Shown: positions 37,255-47,533, counted from the stretch's first letter. The stretch is 64,000 bases of DNA from Bremerella sp. TYQ1 (GCF_020150455.1 NZ_CP083740.1:992001-1056000); one strand, 5' to 3'. A program made the numbers and translations. The notes: generated by a model not told the origin, from the letters alone.

Positions 37255-39870
37255 TTATTGAACGTACAAGAACTCATTGGAACTAAGCAGAACTTGGCAC
37301 AATATGGCAAGCGCTTCCTCATCGGCGGATCGACCTGGTGGCTTTTCCGCTTTTGGTTGATAGGCTGTTTGTGTTTTAAGATCGTTTGTCATTGACTGGA
37401 CGAATGCCTGAGCGTCGGACAATTCTTGCTCTTCGATCCTACGGCTATACATCTTTAACCAGGCCAACTCAATCCTTTTGGCTGGATCATCAGGAAACGC
37501 CTTAATGAGTAGTGACGCAGTCATTCGAGAACGTTCGATCAAGTCGACACTGTTGAGCATAAGCAAAGACTGAGTAGCACTAGTCGATGGCCGCCGTTGA
37601 TCACAATTCGGGCTCATGGCGGGTTGATCGAATGTTTCCATCATGCTCAGAGGGCGACTGCGGCGCACTTGAATGTAAATACTCCTCCGAAGTTCCTCTC
37701 CTTTCATATCAATAACTTCGCCAGGTCGTCCCGCACTCGAATTTTCCTTGCCGATCACGATACGTCCTACAACGTCCGGCATGACTGGGACCGGGGGCCC
37801 GAACTGTTTCGGATTCAACTCGCCAGAGATCATTAGTAAGCTATCGCGAATCGCCTCCGCATCAAGCCGTCTTAAACGAGCACCTCCATACCATCGATTG
37901 TCGGGATCTGCTGCTTTGAGTGCGGCATTATCACGAACTGCCTGTCTCCATGCGTTGGAGGTTAAGATCAGTCGGTGCATGTGTTTCAAGTCCCAGCCAC
38001 TCGCAATAAATTCAGCGGCCAGCCAATCGAGCAATCGAGGGTGGGTTGGCGGATCGCCTAACACGCCAAAGTCAGTTGGCGTTGTAACTAGGCCAATGCC
38101 AAAGTGATGCATCCAAACACGATTCATAATTGCTCGGGCGGTCAGTGGATGCTTGGGATCAGTTAGATAATCGGCAAGAGCTAAACGTCTTCCGGACGTC
38201 GGTAAACCTGACGATGAAAGCGGTATCTCTGCTAGGTCTGAGGTCTGACGAACGATCGTCAAACCGGCCGGTGTTAGTTCTTGTTTCGGTTGTGCGTAAT
38301 CACCGCGATAGAATAGTCGGCTGGTCGGAACATTCCCCGGTGCCTCCGTTAACGCACGTACGTATTCCTGCTTTGGTTTCTTCGCGCGGACGTCAGCCGC
38401 GTCTTTCTGCATCTTCTTTAGCTCATCCGCTGCCTCGCGGTTGTAGAGATAGAGCGAACTGGCCGAAACGTTTAGGTTAGGATGCTTACGGAATATTTCT
38501 TTTTGCTCTGGTGTACGTTTTTTTACATCCGTGGTAAAGGCGGATCGAGCCAACTCATGAATTTCATCGGGAAGCTTTGCGAGTTGCTCTTCAAATGTCG
38601 AAGCGATGAACTCATTTCTCTTTTTGAGGACAGCGGCGTCAATAAGTTTCGCCTCTTTTTCAACCTCGGCCGCCGCTCGGCGATCAGCGTCTGTGTAAAG
38701 TGAGATGAGCCGTTGTCTGGGGTTCTTCCATTTCTGCCAATCGAAAGCTGGATCAAACACCGCACGAAAGCAATAGTAGTCCTCCTGCGATATGGGATCG
38801 TAGCGGTGATCGTGACACTGGGCGCACGATAACGTGACCGACATCAGCGAAGAAGACACGATGTGTATCGTATCGGCGATTGTGTCATTTCTTGCTTGTT
38901 GAGCGTCATCAACAGCACCGCCGGTGCCATCGGGAGCCATTCGCAAAAAACCAGTCGCCGCGAGCAGTTCAACGTCTTTGGGGGAAAGGTTGTTCATGGG
39001 GGAAGTTATCAATTCGTCCCCGGCTAATTGTTCACGAATAAACTGGTCGAACGGCATCCCTTCATTAAATGCTCGAATCACATAGTCGCGGTATCGCCAA
39101 GCATGTGGTCGCTCTGCGTCAACGTCGCTATATCCTTCGCTGTCAGCGTAGCCTGCGACATCTAGCCAGTGCCTTCCCCAGCGTTCTCCGTAGTGTGGCG
39201 ACGCAAGCAACTTGTCAACCAATGTGTTCCAGTGGTTCGGATCTTGGCTCGTTTGCAACTCACTGATCCATTTTATTTCTGGAGGAAGACCCAGTAGATC
39301 AAATGAAAGTCTTCGGACGAGATGATCTGCTGTTGCGGGCTCATTAAATTGATGACCATGTTTCTCCAGCTTCGCCAAAAGAAACGCATCGATTGGATTA
39401 GCGACGCTGTCGGCATGTTCGACATGAGGAACTTCCGGTCGTTTGATGGTTTGGTATGCCCAGTGAGCCCGTTCTTCGTCAGTGATGAGATAATCATCTC
39501 CTAATGACTCCGGTTCGGGACGAGCTGTCTTTGCGCCACCACGGATCCAATGTTCTACTTTTGCTAGTTCATCCGTTGAGATCTGCTTGCTGGCATCGGG
39601 CGGCATTTCATGCGATACGAGTCGTTGGTAGATCAAGCTTTTTTCAGGCTTGCCGGCAACAATCGCCACACCTGAATCACCTCCGTCAAGCATCCACCGT
39701 ACTAAGCGGAGGTCGAGTCCACCTTCAACATTTTCCTCCTCGCCATGGCAATGAAAACAATGGGTTTTAAAGATCCCACGGACTTCCGATTCGAAATGAA
39801 CCTCAACTTGGGCATAGCAGTTGCCAGAGAACACAATCAAAAATACGACGGCGATTCCACGAGACATCAT
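37255..39870 (-). CDS. PSCyt1/DUF1549/DUF1553 (PSD1) cytochrome-like protein
   Basis: 871 residues from ATG 39870, 4 bases after AGGTGA; an ATG one codon later is an alternative. A Sec signal (1-20, ending CYA) is followed by a cytochrome-type domain PSCyt1 with CFHCH (Cys38, Cys41, His42) and the ligand Met in LVSHEMPPDA. Then come DUF1549 (IDAFLLAKLEKHG, RRLSFDLLGLPP, LLASPHYGERWGRHWLDVAGY), a middle segment with a second heme-like CAQCHDH, and DUF1553 (RRLALADYLTDPKHPLTARAIMNRVW, RLRRLDAEAIRDSLL). It is a periplasmic redox protein of unknown substrate, first in the pair with the DUF1501 gene. Confidence 0.93.
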   Translation of the reverse strand: MMSRGIAVVFLIVFSGNCYAQVEVHFESEVRGIFKTHCFHCHGEEENVEGGLDLRLVRWMLDGGDSGVAIVAGKPEKSLIYQRLVSHEMPPDASKQISTDELAKVEHWIRGGAKTARPEPESLGDDYLITDEERAHWAYQTIKRPEVPHVEHADSVANPIDAFLLAKLEKHGHQFNEPATADHLVRRLSFDLLGLPPEIKWISELQTSQDPNHWNTLVDKLLASPHYGERWGRHWLDVAGYADSEGYSDVDAERPHAWRYRDYVIRAFNEGMPFDQFIREQLAGDELITSPMNNLSPKDVELLAATGFLRMAPDGTGGAVDDAQQARNDTIADTIHIVSSSLMSVTLSCAQCHDHRYDPISQEDYYCFRAVFDPAFDWQKWKNPRQRLISLYTDADRRAAAEVEKEAKLIDAAVLKKRNEFIASTFEEQLAKLPDEIHELARSAFTTDVKKRTPEQKEIFRKHPNLNVSASSLYLYNREAADELKKMQKDAADVRAKKPKQEYVRALTEAPGNVPTSRLFYRGDYAQPKQELTPAGLTIVRQTSDLAEIPLSSSGLPTSGRRLALADYLTDPKHPLTARAIMNRVWMHHFGIGLVTTPTDFGVLGDPPTHPRLLDWLAAEFIASGWDLKHMHRLILTSNAWRQAVRDNAALKAADPDNRWYGGARLRRLDAEAIRDSLLMISGELNPKQFGPPVPVMPDVVGRIVIGKENSSAGRPGEVIDMKGEELRRSIYIQVRRSRPLSMMETFDQPAMSPNCDQRRPSTSATQSLLMLNSVDLIERSRMTASLLIKAFPDDPAKRIELAWLKMYSRRIEEQELSDAQAFVQSMTNDLKTQTAYQPKAEKPPGRSADEEALAILCQVLLSSNEFLYVQ

Positions 39871-40631
39871 GTTCACCTGAGATTGCCTATGGAAGGAGGG
39901 GGAGGAAGTTGCGAGAGAAACGCGGGCGGGTTTGGGAGGTGACGTCTCAGTATAGTGCTATCGGAAAAGAGAGTCACCCCAAAAATTTTGGATAGATGCT
40001 GCTCGCTCTAATGGTTCGCGGTACTTGGACTTGTGGTTTCCGTTAATTGGGGGAAATCTGGAATGAGCAAAATCGAACTGAGAATATTGTGAATCAGATT
40101 CCTTCAGTGGGTTGTCGCTCCTTTTCTTCGGAATGCAATCTTGGCTTGTCAAAGGACGGACGACAGCGATGTGCGATCGACGGCAACACACATCATTAAG
40201 CCGTCTCGGAGGCATAATTTAGATGGATCGCCTCGAAGTGTCCTGGTGACTGATTAAGGTCCGCCTTGGTCTCAGGTTACTAAGACCGCCGTGAGGTGAT
40301 TGCCATTGAAAGTTCGATAGTAGTTCCCATGGCGTTTGGCAAATCATGGGAACACTGGCGACGAATGTCCTGAACTTCGCGGGCCAGGCGCGTAGCTCCG
40401 GTTCTCTACCGAAAGTCATTCCATTCATGTCGGTGGATGGACCAACTTATCGGTCTCTCTGCATATCGCGGCGATGCCCGAAGAGTGCCTGCGGATGCGA
40501 AAGCTAAGCCCAAGCCAAAAGACGCAATGTTCAGAAATGTCTGATGATATTGATGGATTACTTGGGTTCATCGCGTTAAAAAAGTGACATACATCCATCT
40601 TGTTGCAAACTCTTCTCGGAGAATCTCGAAA
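39871..40631. other. Divergent intergenic region upstream of PSD1 and DUF5060 genes
   Basis: No credible gene; the longest frames are Arg/Ser-rich shadows without ribosome binding sites. A hairpin-forming inverted repeat lies at 40323-40353. The promoters of the PSD1 pair and of the glycosidase gene must lie here. Confidence 0.45.
40323..40353. repeat. 9-bp inverted repeat
   Basis: GTTCCCATG (40323-40331) and CATGGGAAC (40345-40353) are perfect arms around 13 bases. It is ~280 bases upstream of the DUF5060 gene and ~450 bases upstream of the PSD1 gene; an operator role is possible but unproven. Confidence 0.35.
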
Positions 40632-42524
40632 ATGCTCCACCTTTGTTTAGTTACTCGCGCGTGGTGGTCAGGCTGGCAGAATTATCTTTTCGTGGCATTT
40701 ATGATTGGTGGCTTTGCTGTTGGAGTGGGCTACGCCCAGGCTGATGATGACCTATTAAGCGGAGAGCTCAAGGCTTGGCATAAAGTTACGTTGACGTTGA
40801 ATGGCCCCGAGGCAAATGAGACCGACTCTGCCCCAAATCCTTTTACGGACTATAGCATGACGGTTGACTTCCAGCACGAGTCGGGCAGTCCTCGTTATTC
40901 TATTCCGGGATACTTTGCGGCTGATGGCAATGCCGCTGAGAGTTCGGCTACATCGGGAAATAAGTGGCGAGCTCACCTTTCGCCTGATAAGCCTGGCAAG
41001 TGGACTTACACTGTTCACTTTGTGCAAGGAAAGAATTGCGCCGTAGACGAACAAGCAAGATCAGAGCTAGTCGAACGTGCTGAAGGTATCACAGGAAGTT
41101 TCCAAGTAGAACCTTCCGACAAAACGGGACGTGATTTCCGTGGACGTGGTCGCCTGGAATATGTCGGAAAGCACTACCTGCAATTTAAAGGTTCCGGCGA
41201 GTACTACTTAAAGGCTGGCCCAGATGCTCCAGAGACCTTTTTGGCGTATCAAGACTTCGACAACACGAGCGCCCACAAACCAAAAATCCCCTTGAAGACC
41301 TGGAAGGCTCATATCCAAGATTGGAAAGCCGGAGATCCGACCTGGAAGAATGGCAAGGGTAAAGGAATGATAGGTGCAGTCAATTACATCGCCGATAAGG
41401 GGTGTAACAGCATTTCGTTTTTGCCATATAACGCCGGTGGTGACGGCGATAATGTGTGGCCATTTGTTTCGCGAAACGACCCACTTCACTACGACTGCTC
41501 GAAACTTGACCAATGGCAAATCGTTTTTGACCACGCACAATCGAAGGGTGTCTACCTGCACTTCAAAATGCAGGAAACTGAAATGGACGACGACGTTCCT
41601 ACATCGCTTGACAATGGAGATTTAGGGACCGAGCGTAAATTGTATTGCCGAGAGTTGGTGGCACGGTTTGGTTACGAACTTGCGTTGAATTGGAATCTGG
41701 GCGAGGAGAACACGCAGACTCCCAAGCAGCAGCGTGAGATGGCTAAATACATTCGAGATGTTGATCCGTATGATCATCACCTTGTGATTCATACGTTTCC
41801 CAATCAGCAGGATAAAGTTTACCCACCACTGATAGGTGACCAGTCTGTTCTCACTGGGGCATCCCTGCAGAACGGATGGAATCAAGCACACTCCCGAACG
41901 TTGAAATGGATTACCGAGTCGGCCAAGACAGGACGTCCGTGGGTATGTGCCAACGACGAACAAGGACCTGCGTCATTTGGTGTTCCCGCAGATCCCGGAT
42001 ACGAAGGGAGTGACGGAAAGGCTGGCGAAAAGAACAAAACATACGACCTACATGACATCCGAAAGCAAACCTTGTGGGGAACGCTCATGGCCGGTGGGGC
42101 AGGGGTCGAGTACTACTTCGGTTATAAGCTTCCTCAAAACGACTTGATTTGCGAAGATCTTCGCAGTCGAGACAAGTCTTGGGATTACTGCCGCATCGCG
42201 TTGGAATTCTTTGACGCGCATGAGATCCCATTCTGGGAAATGCGAAACATGGATTCTCTGCTGAAAGTTAATTCGGATTCTGGTCCAGCGTACTGCTTTG
42301 CCAAACCTGGTTCGATATACCTTGCCTATCTAAGCCAAGGAGGTCAAGCGAAGCTTAATTTGTCAGACGATGCTCGAGCATACCAAGTAAGTTGGTTTAA
42401 TCCGCGGACGGGTGAGAAACTTCAGCAGGGGAGTTTCACTCAAGTTAAAGGGGGAGCAGTGGTGACACTAGGAGCTCCACCAAGAGAAGTCGATCAGGAT
42501 TGGTTGGTCATGATACGGAAGTAA
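40632..42524 (+). CDS. DUF5060-containing glycoside hydrolase
   Basis: 630 residues from ATG 40632, which has GGAG 11 bases upstream; sixteen earlier codons of the frame lack a site. A signal peptide or anchor (about 12-35, ending GYAQA) is followed by the DUF5060 beta-sandwich (~45-140, KWRAHLSPDKPGKWTYTV), then a TIM-barrel domain with GRGRLEYVGKHYLQFKGSGE, HFKMQETEMDD, ALNWNLGEEN (likely acid/base Glu) and PWVCANDEQGPA (likely nucleophile Glu), and a C-terminal beta domain resembling the putative collagen-binding domain (WFNPRTGEKLQQG). It probably cleaves a plant or algal polysaccharide outside the cytoplasm. It is a single gene. Confidence 0.82.
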   Translation: MLHLCLVTRAWWSGWQNYLFVAFMIGGFAVGVGYAQADDDLLSGELKAWHKVTLTLNGPEANETDSAPNPFTDYSMTVDFQHESGSPRYSIPGYFAADGNAAESSATSGNKWRAHLSPDKPGKWTYTVHFVQGKNCAVDEQARSELVERAEGITGSFQVEPSDKTGRDFRGRGRLEYVGKHYLQFKGSGEYYLKAGPDAPETFLAYQDFDNTSAHKPKIPLKTWKAHIQDWKAGDPTWKNGKGKGMIGAVNYIADKGCNSISFLPYNAGGDGDNVWPFVSRNDPLHYDCSKLDQWQIVFDHAQSKGVYLHFKMQETEMDDDVPTSLDNGDLGTERKLYCRELVARFGYELALNWNLGEENTQTPKQQREMAKYIRDVDPYDHHLVIHTFPNQQDKVYPPLIGDQSVLTGASLQNGWNQAHSRTLKWITESAKTGRPWVCANDEQGPASFGVPADPGYEGSDGKAGEKNKTYDLHDIRKQTLWGTLMAGGAGVEYYFGYKLPQNDLICEDLRSRDKSWDYCRIALEFFDAHEIPFWEMRNMDSLLKVNSDSGPAYCFAKPGSIYLAYLSQGGQAKLNLSDDARAYQVSWFNPRTGEKLQQGSFTQVKGGAVVTLGAPPREVDQDWLVMIRK

Positions 42525-42700
42525 GTCACGACGATTGTCCATTGGCGGAATGCCTGAGAAGTCGAAGATCGTTGCGTGGTCTGAAGCTAAGATAACTACT
42601 GCATTGAATAGCAATCACGACCTCGCAGATATCATTGCAAACGTGATCTATTCTCTCGGTACGTCGTCGGAGTCTAAACGCGAAATTACTAAAACCTTCA

Positions 42701-42728
42701 AATGAGCTAGTCACTGTCTTAGCTCATT
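42701..42728 (-). terminator. Terminator hairpin between convergent genes
   Basis: AATGAGCTA (42701-42709) and TAGCTCATT (42720-42728) form a perfect 9-base-pair stem with a 10-base loop. It lies directly after the stop of the PQQ-propeller gene; in that direction TGAAGGTTTT follows. In the plus direction the T-run is weaker, but it may also end the glycosidase transcript. Confidence 0.65.
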
Positions 42729-42735
42729 GTGCTTC

Positions 42736-44094
42736 TTATTTATTGGTAAGTCTTACGCAGAAAAGCCGATCTCCCGTACGAATCACTAATGATCCGCTTA
42801 CGCAGGCTACTCCCATGACTTCTGGGCCCGCGTGCATGGCTGCCGCGGCCTTGCGACGTGGCTCTGTTTCACGATCGATAATAGATTGGTCAGTGGTAAT
42901 AGCCTCTTCGTCCCAAAGCTGATTCTCTGCGAGCACATTAAACTTAGGGCCAACAGAGATCACTGTTGTTAGACCATCTTTTCCAAAGAGATAGAGTCGA
43001 TCGCCGATCGCCAGTGGCGTTGCCCAGCAGGACTGCTGAATTCTTTCCGCGTATTTCTCTTCGCCTGTACTGACGTCAAAGCAAAGTACTGCCCCCGTTC
43101 GACCAAGCCAGTAGGCATACCCTCCGAAAGCAACGGGAGAAGCCATTCCAGGAGTCATTTTCTCGTTGCGCCATAAAATCTCAGGAGACCAAGTATCCCC
43201 TTTCTTGTGAACTTTCATAGCGAAGTTGGATTGTTTTACCGAATCTTCGTCCTTAAACTCACGGCTTGTCTGTGAACCTACAAGGAACGATCCGTCGGCG
43301 AAAACGAATGGACTGCAAATACGGTTTCCGCCAACACCTTCATAAGTCCACAATAGTGAACCATCTTTGTGAGAATATGCGTCGATAGTTCCTGCGGAAC
43401 TGCAGAGGATCTGGGTTTCATCGCCAATTCTCAAGAGCATAGGAGAAGTCCAACTTCCTCGACTCATGCGGTCAGTCTTCCAGACGATCGTTCCTGTCTT
43501 GCAATCCAGAGCAATTAAATAAGAAGGGCCCGGGTCATCGATCAACACGAAGAGCGTGCCCTGAGTCATGATTGGGGAGGAACCAAGTCCGTATTCGTTT
43601 TCAAACTTGCCGTACTTTTGGGAAAGAGATATCTGCCACTTTGTTTCTCCGGCGTGAGTTAATGCGATTATGTCGCCGCTTTCGAAAAAACAATAAACAC
43701 AATGCTTATCAACCACAGGTGTTGGGGCAGCACGACTTACAAAAGTACTGTTTTTTACTGGATCGCTGCTGACGAAGGATTTATGCCACTGAAACTCACC
43801 AGTGTTTAAGTCAAAGCAACTTACAATATTCTTTTCCTTGTTAGGGCCTTCGATCGTGGTCACGAAGACTCGATTACCAAAGATAACCGGGCTCGACTGT
43901 CCATAGCCTTTCAGCGGCATCGACCAAGCAATATTTTTTGTTGGAGACCAAGCGATTGGAATGCTGCTGGGATCGATGGGTGAGTGGTCTATTCCTAGAA
44001 ATGCTCCCCACACATTCGGCGAAGCTGCCAAGCAGACTTGTTGAATTGTTGCCGCCAGAATAAGAGCGTATAGGAAATGACGAAAAGGATTCAT
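42736..44094 (-). CDS. Secreted PQQ-type beta-propeller protein
   Basis: 452 residues. A Sec signal (1-23, ending CLAA) precedes a propeller built of repeats typical of PQQ-binding-like and BamB-like proteins: YGQSSPVIFGNRVFVTT, VSCFDLNTGEFQWHK, YLIALDCKTGTIVWKTD, IDAYSHKDGSLLWTYEG, and VLCFDVSTGEEKYAE. No quinoprotein dehydrogenase disulfide or calcium-site motif was recognised, so it is probably a binding or scaffold protein. It lies 48 bases after the DUF1559 gene on the same strand, and may be its operon partner. A hairpin follows its stop. Confidence 0.82.
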   Translation of the reverse strand: MNPFRHFLYALILAATIQQVCLAASPNVWGAFLGIDHSPIDPSSIPIAWSPTKNIAWSMPLKGYGQSSPVIFGNRVFVTTIEGPNKEKNIVSCFDLNTGEFQWHKSFVSSDPVKNSTFVSRAAPTPVVDKHCVYCFFESGDIIALTHAGETKWQISLSQKYGKFENEYGLGSSPIMTQGTLFVLIDDPGPSYLIALDCKTGTIVWKTDRMSRGSWTSPMLLRIGDETQILCSSAGTIDAYSHKDGSLLWTYEGVGGNRICSPFVFADGSFLVGSQTSREFKDEDSVKQSNFAMKVHKKGDTWSPEILWRNEKMTPGMASPVAFGGYAYWLGRTGAVLCFDVSTGEEKYAERIQQSCWATPLAIGDRLYLFGKDGLTTVISVGPKFNVLAENQLWDEEAITTDQSIIDRETEPRRKAAAAMHAGPEVMGVACVSGSLVIRTGDRLFCVRLTNK

Positions 44095-44142
44095 ATTTAG
44101 CGCTGGGTTTTCGTTTTGATTAAGAATGGGTGCAGGACTTTG

Positions 44143-45090
44143 TTAATAATCACCAAGCGGTAAGCCATCCTGTGAAGCCATCAGCCGAAAGAAGGTATCC
44201 ATTTCGACTGTTTCCGACAGAAACCTAACGGATCCATCAACGAGACAGATTTGTGCGCCACCTGGATGGAATGAGTAAAGATTCGTCGACGCGTAGTTGG
44301 TGCAGTTGATCAGGCAATTTCCGCCATATAGTGTCGAGCCGGAAGCGTCACTACGTATCGTTAGAATACGGTTCCATGCGCCAAGGTGACCGAAAACGGC
44401 TGCATTGTCACCGACCGCACTGCCTCGATTATATCGTTTAGGAAATCCAGCGACTTCGGCGAATAGTATCGTATTGCTAGTACCATCGGTGATGTCGCGA
44501 AACCCGACAGACGACAGTTGCGGCATGGCCGCATCCACACGAGCGGACGAAGAGTCCATGGGAGGTGTATGAGCGGAAATGGGTGCATGGTAATCAACTG
44601 CCGTCGCGTCATAAGCTACTCCATCACTAATGGAATCTCGGTCCGCGTCAAACGAAGGTGACGTAATTCCCGCGAAAGTCGCGATTTCAGGGCCCGGCGT
44701 AGAGGGACAGCGATACGCAGGAACGGGAGTCGTGAGTAAAGCACGATTCGATCCTTCTCCAAAACCAAGGTTCTGATCCCATTGATCATAGAGATTGGTT
44801 TGCTCAAGGAATGGGAGGATTGCTATCGTCCAAGGCCCCTGAATAAATCTTTTGCTGTCAGAGCTTCTTTGAACCAACGGATTATTGTTTGGAAACTTTC
44901 CATGTGTGTCATGATAGTTGTGAATTGCCAGGCCAAGCTGCTTTAAGTTGTTTGAGCACTCAAGTCGTCGCGCGGCTTCGCGTGCTTGCTGGACTGCAGG
45001 AAGAAGTAGGCCGATCAATATTCCAATAATGGCAATGACTACCAGAAGTTCGACCAGCGTAAACCCAGTTCGTTTCTTAGAACGCGTCAT
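44143..45090 (-). CDS. DUF1559 protein with prepilin-like N-terminus
   Basis: 315 residues from ATG 45090; a TTG four codons earlier is possible. The short basic leader ends TG, followed by [22 protein letters not shown], so it should be processed by prepilin peptidase between Gly9 and Phe10. DUF1559 marks: the [14 protein letters not shown] helix, [16 protein letters not shown], and the C-terminal [17 protein letters not shown]. Planctomycetes carry many such pseudopilin-like proteins of unknown role. It sits between the small lipoprotein gene (83 bases away) and the PQQ-propeller gene, all on the minus strand, which suggests a three-gene operon. Confidence 0.92.
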   Translation of the reverse strand: MTRSKKRTGFTLVELLVVIAIIGILIGLLLPAVQQAREAARRLECSNNLKQLGLAIHNYHDTHGKFPNNNPLVQRSSDSKRFIQGPWTIAILPFLEQTNLYDQWDQNLGFGEGSNRALLTTPVPAYRCPSTPGPEIATFAGITSPSFDADRDSISDGVAYDATAVDYHAPISAHTPPMDSSSARVDAAMPQLSSVGFRDITDGTSNTILFAEVAGFPKRYNRGSAVGDNAAVFGHLGAWNRILTIRSDASGSTLYGGNCLINCTNYASTNLYSFHPGGAQICLVDGSVRFLSETVEMDTFFRLMASQDGLPLGDY

Positions 45091-45173
45091 CTTAGATCTC
45101 AAGGTTGCCCAAATTGGGTTAGGAAGAATTGTAATTTGCTGCTTTGATTAACGAAATCAAAGTAGCAAAGACA

Positions 45174-45623
45174 CTACTTTTTTGGACGTCGAAGTTTTTC
45201 TTCTGGAACATTCAGATCGAAGATCAATTCCTCTTGTCCTGAACGCGGTACGATGACGTTGTACGTACTGGTTTCAGGTTTAGAAAACGTTCCTCTAAAC
45301 ATGTCATATGCCGAGATATCATTGGCCGACAACCAAGCGAAGGTAACCGAATAGTTTCCTGCAATTGTCCCGTCTCGGTCTCCTTCACTAGATAGTTCAA
45401 ACTGTCCTGACTCGTCCGTTACACCGGTTGCGAACCGTTTGCCAGAGGGCAGGCTTGTATCGTTGTGGTGAAAGGTAACCGCTACCCTATGGGCTGGTTC
45501 GCCGTTGACATGTACCACCCCTCTGACGAAGTGCTTAGGTTCGCCTGGGTCACTGGAAGAGGAACAGCCTAGGGTCAATAAACCCACCGCCGCCAGAGTT
45601 GCGAATTTCAGGTTACTAATCAT
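45174..45623 (-). CDS. Small lipoprotein with carboxypeptidase regulatory-like domain
   Basis: 149 residues from ATG 45623; 17 earlier codons of the frame precede the signal. The signal peptide ends in a lipobox (LTLGC), followed by a Ser/Pro/Gly linker (SSSSDPGEPKH). The remaining ~110 residues form a beta-sandwich of the type found in transthyretin-like and carboxypeptidase regulatory domains: VRGVVHVNGEPAHRVAVTF, GVTDESGQFELSS, GNYSVTFAW. In planctomycetes such small lipoproteins very often accompany DUF1559 genes, as here. The function is unknown. Confidence 0.78.
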   Translation of the reverse strand: MISNLKFATLAAVGLLTLGCSSSSDPGEPKHFVRGVVHVNGEPAHRVAVTFHHNDTSLPSGKRFATGVTDESGQFELSSEGDRDGTIAGNYSVTFAWLSANDISAYDMFRGTFSKPETSTYNVIVPRSGQEELIFDLNVPEEKLRRPKK

Positions 45624-45901
45624 CTCTTTGCCTAAACTCCTCTGAAGTGTCTTGTGTAGTATATCTACATGCAATACACTCGCAAGACGTCCTGGGTGGC
45701 AAAAAAGTTAATTGCCTCACGAGGCAGGCGTCAGAATGAACTCACCATGACAGGTTGTCGCGGCATTCGAAGCTATGCGGCAAGGAATCGACCCATTGTG
45801 ATAGGTCAAATCTCGCCTACTGCTTCGATCAGAGCGGGCGTAGTGTTTCTGCCGCAGAAAGATTCGTTGAGCAAAGATAATGCGGAGCAAACGGGTTGGA
45901 T

Positions 45902-47533
45902 ATGTCGGGAGAAAAGCTCGATCTAAACGATTCGGCAGTCCAATTTGAGCAAGAATGTCCTGTTTTTCAGCGCAGCTTGACCGGCGAATACCTGGCGATG
46001 GGGCTTATGTTCCAATCGATATTTGGAATTCTTGCGTGGTCGATAGGCGTCTTGTTTGCACCACAAGGACTAGCCATTATCGTCGCTGGAATTTGGATCC
46101 TATGCCGCGCACGAGGATACTTCTGCGGTCGCTGGTTTACGCCTCTAGTGACTCTCGGATTGGTAGGTCCTGTTTACCTAATCTGGCACGGCGATTTGTC
46201 GATTCCTCATCCGGCCCTTAATCTCTTCTCTCCACAGATCTTCTTAGCAATGTTGGGTCTGATTGTATACGCTGACTTTGCGGAATTCGTGCCTAGACTG
46301 CATCTCCGGACCACCTCACTCTGGAAGCGTCTCAAATGGAAGCAAGCGGCGTTCTGGAGCGTGGTATTTGCATTTGTTGTCTACATGATCCTTATTCCTA
46401 CAAGTGAATGGATCACTAACCAGATATTCCCTTCTCCCTCGGTACAAATGCGAGAGTATCTTTCTTTTGCTGAAATGGTCCGGCTTCGCAGCATGGAGGC
46501 ATTCAGCGCTCTCTGGTTTTTCGCGTTTGGAGCAACGATTGGCAGCTTCTTGAACGTCGTGGCTTATCGTGTTCCGCGGGGGCAGTCCGTCGTCTTTCAG
46601 CGTTCAAGTTGCCCACAATGTGGCACGCAAATTAAGGGACGCGACAACGTGCCGATATTTGGTTGGCTTATGTTGGGGGGACGCTGCCGTGCTTGTCATT
46701 CCAAGATTTCTGCCCGATATCCAATTGTTGAGCTCACCACGGCACTGCTCTTTCTCACGCTATATTTTGTTGAACTAATCTCGGGTGGTGCGAATATCCC
46801 AGTACGTCAGCCGAACACATACAGCGGAGTGGTCTGGATCTTGATGTACACCAAGTGGGATCTCATCGGAATGTATGCGTACCACTGTCTTGCCTTGTGC
46901 GTCTTGCTCTCATGCGTCTTGATTGACATTGACGGCGAGAGAGTGAATTCAAGAACAAAGTGGTCAACACTAGCGATGCTACTTTTGCCTCCGCTAATCG
47001 TGCCGCATCTTATGCCTGTGCCACTGATCACTAATGCATCCACCTGGCTGTCAGCTCCAAGTCTTCAAGCCGGATTGCAATGCTTCAGTGGCTGTTTAGC
47101 TGGCGCAGTACTCGGATTTCTAACTAAGCTGGGGATAAGTTCCACCAAGTCGAATGTTGGCTCCAATGGACAAGTCGTCAGTTTTCTGGCTGTAGTCGGC
47201 ATTACGTTGGGCTGGCAAGCGGTCATTGCAGTGACGGTTATCGGATTGCTGTTGAGAGTGGTCGCTTCATTGTTGCCGCGATTGGGCCTTGAAAGTCTAC
47301 CAATCACGGTCCATTTCTTCGTCGCATTCTTCGTTCATCACATCGTCTGGCGGTTTGCGATTGAGTATGGTGCGCCTTGGTGGCCTAGTCATCTGACATC
47401 GGTACCTGGATGGCTAGGCGTTGCCATGATCTACGGATCGCTCTTGGTAGGAAATCGTTACATGATCTCGGGAGCGAATCCTAAAAGTCTCGATAAATCC
47501 TATCTATTCGACAGGGTAGAGAGAGAAATCTAA
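45902..47533 (+). CDS. Prepilin peptidase-like membrane protein with a degenerate catalytic site
   Basis: 543 residues from ATG 45902; a TTG two codons earlier is less likely. The first ~190 residues hold about five membrane segments unrelated to the family. Then comes the prepilin peptidase N-terminal domain: GATIGSFLNVVAYRVPRG, the zinc-type cysteines CPQCG and CRACH, and SARYPIVELTTALLF. The A24 peptidase part keeps the first aspartate region (VLIDIDGERV), but where the family has GxGD followed by a Lys, this protein has SNVGSNGQVVSFLAVVG before the conserved LGWQA. The second catalytic aspartate is therefore missing by eye. It may bind or methylate substrates without cutting, or be a relic. 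It is 10 kb upstream of an intact CpaA gene. Confidence 0.78.
   Translation: MSGEKLDLNDSAVQFEQECPVFQRSLTGEYLAMGLMFQSIFGILAWSIGVLFAPQGLAIIVAGIWILCRARGYFCGRWFTPLVTLGLVGPVYLIWHGDLSIPHPALNLFSPQIFLAMLGLIVYADFAEFVPRLHLRTTSLWKRLKWKQAAFWSVVFAFVVYMILIPTSEWITNQIFPSPSVQMREYLSFAEMVRLRSMEAFSALWFFAFGATIGSFLNVVAYRVPRGQSVVFQRSSCPQCGTQIKGRDNVPIFGWLMLGGRCRACHSKISARYPIVELTTALLFLTLYFVELISGGANIPVRQPNTYSGVVWILMYTKWDLIGMYAYHCLALCVLLSCVLIDIDGERVNSRTKWSTLAMLLLPPLIVPHLMPVPLITNASTWLSAPSLQAGLQCFSGCLAGAVLGFLTKLGISSTKSNVGSNGQVVSFLAVVGITLGWQAVIAVTVIGLLLRVVASLLPRLGLESLPITVHFFVAFFVHHIVWRFAIEYGAPWWPSHLTSVPGWLGVAMIYGSLLVGNRYMISGANPKSLDKSYLFDRVEREI

Noticed and set aside
45669..45926. 85-codon plus-strand frame before the degenerate prepilin peptidase
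   Set aside because: It overlaps the start of the next gene in another frame, lacks a ribosome binding site and has no recognisable family.
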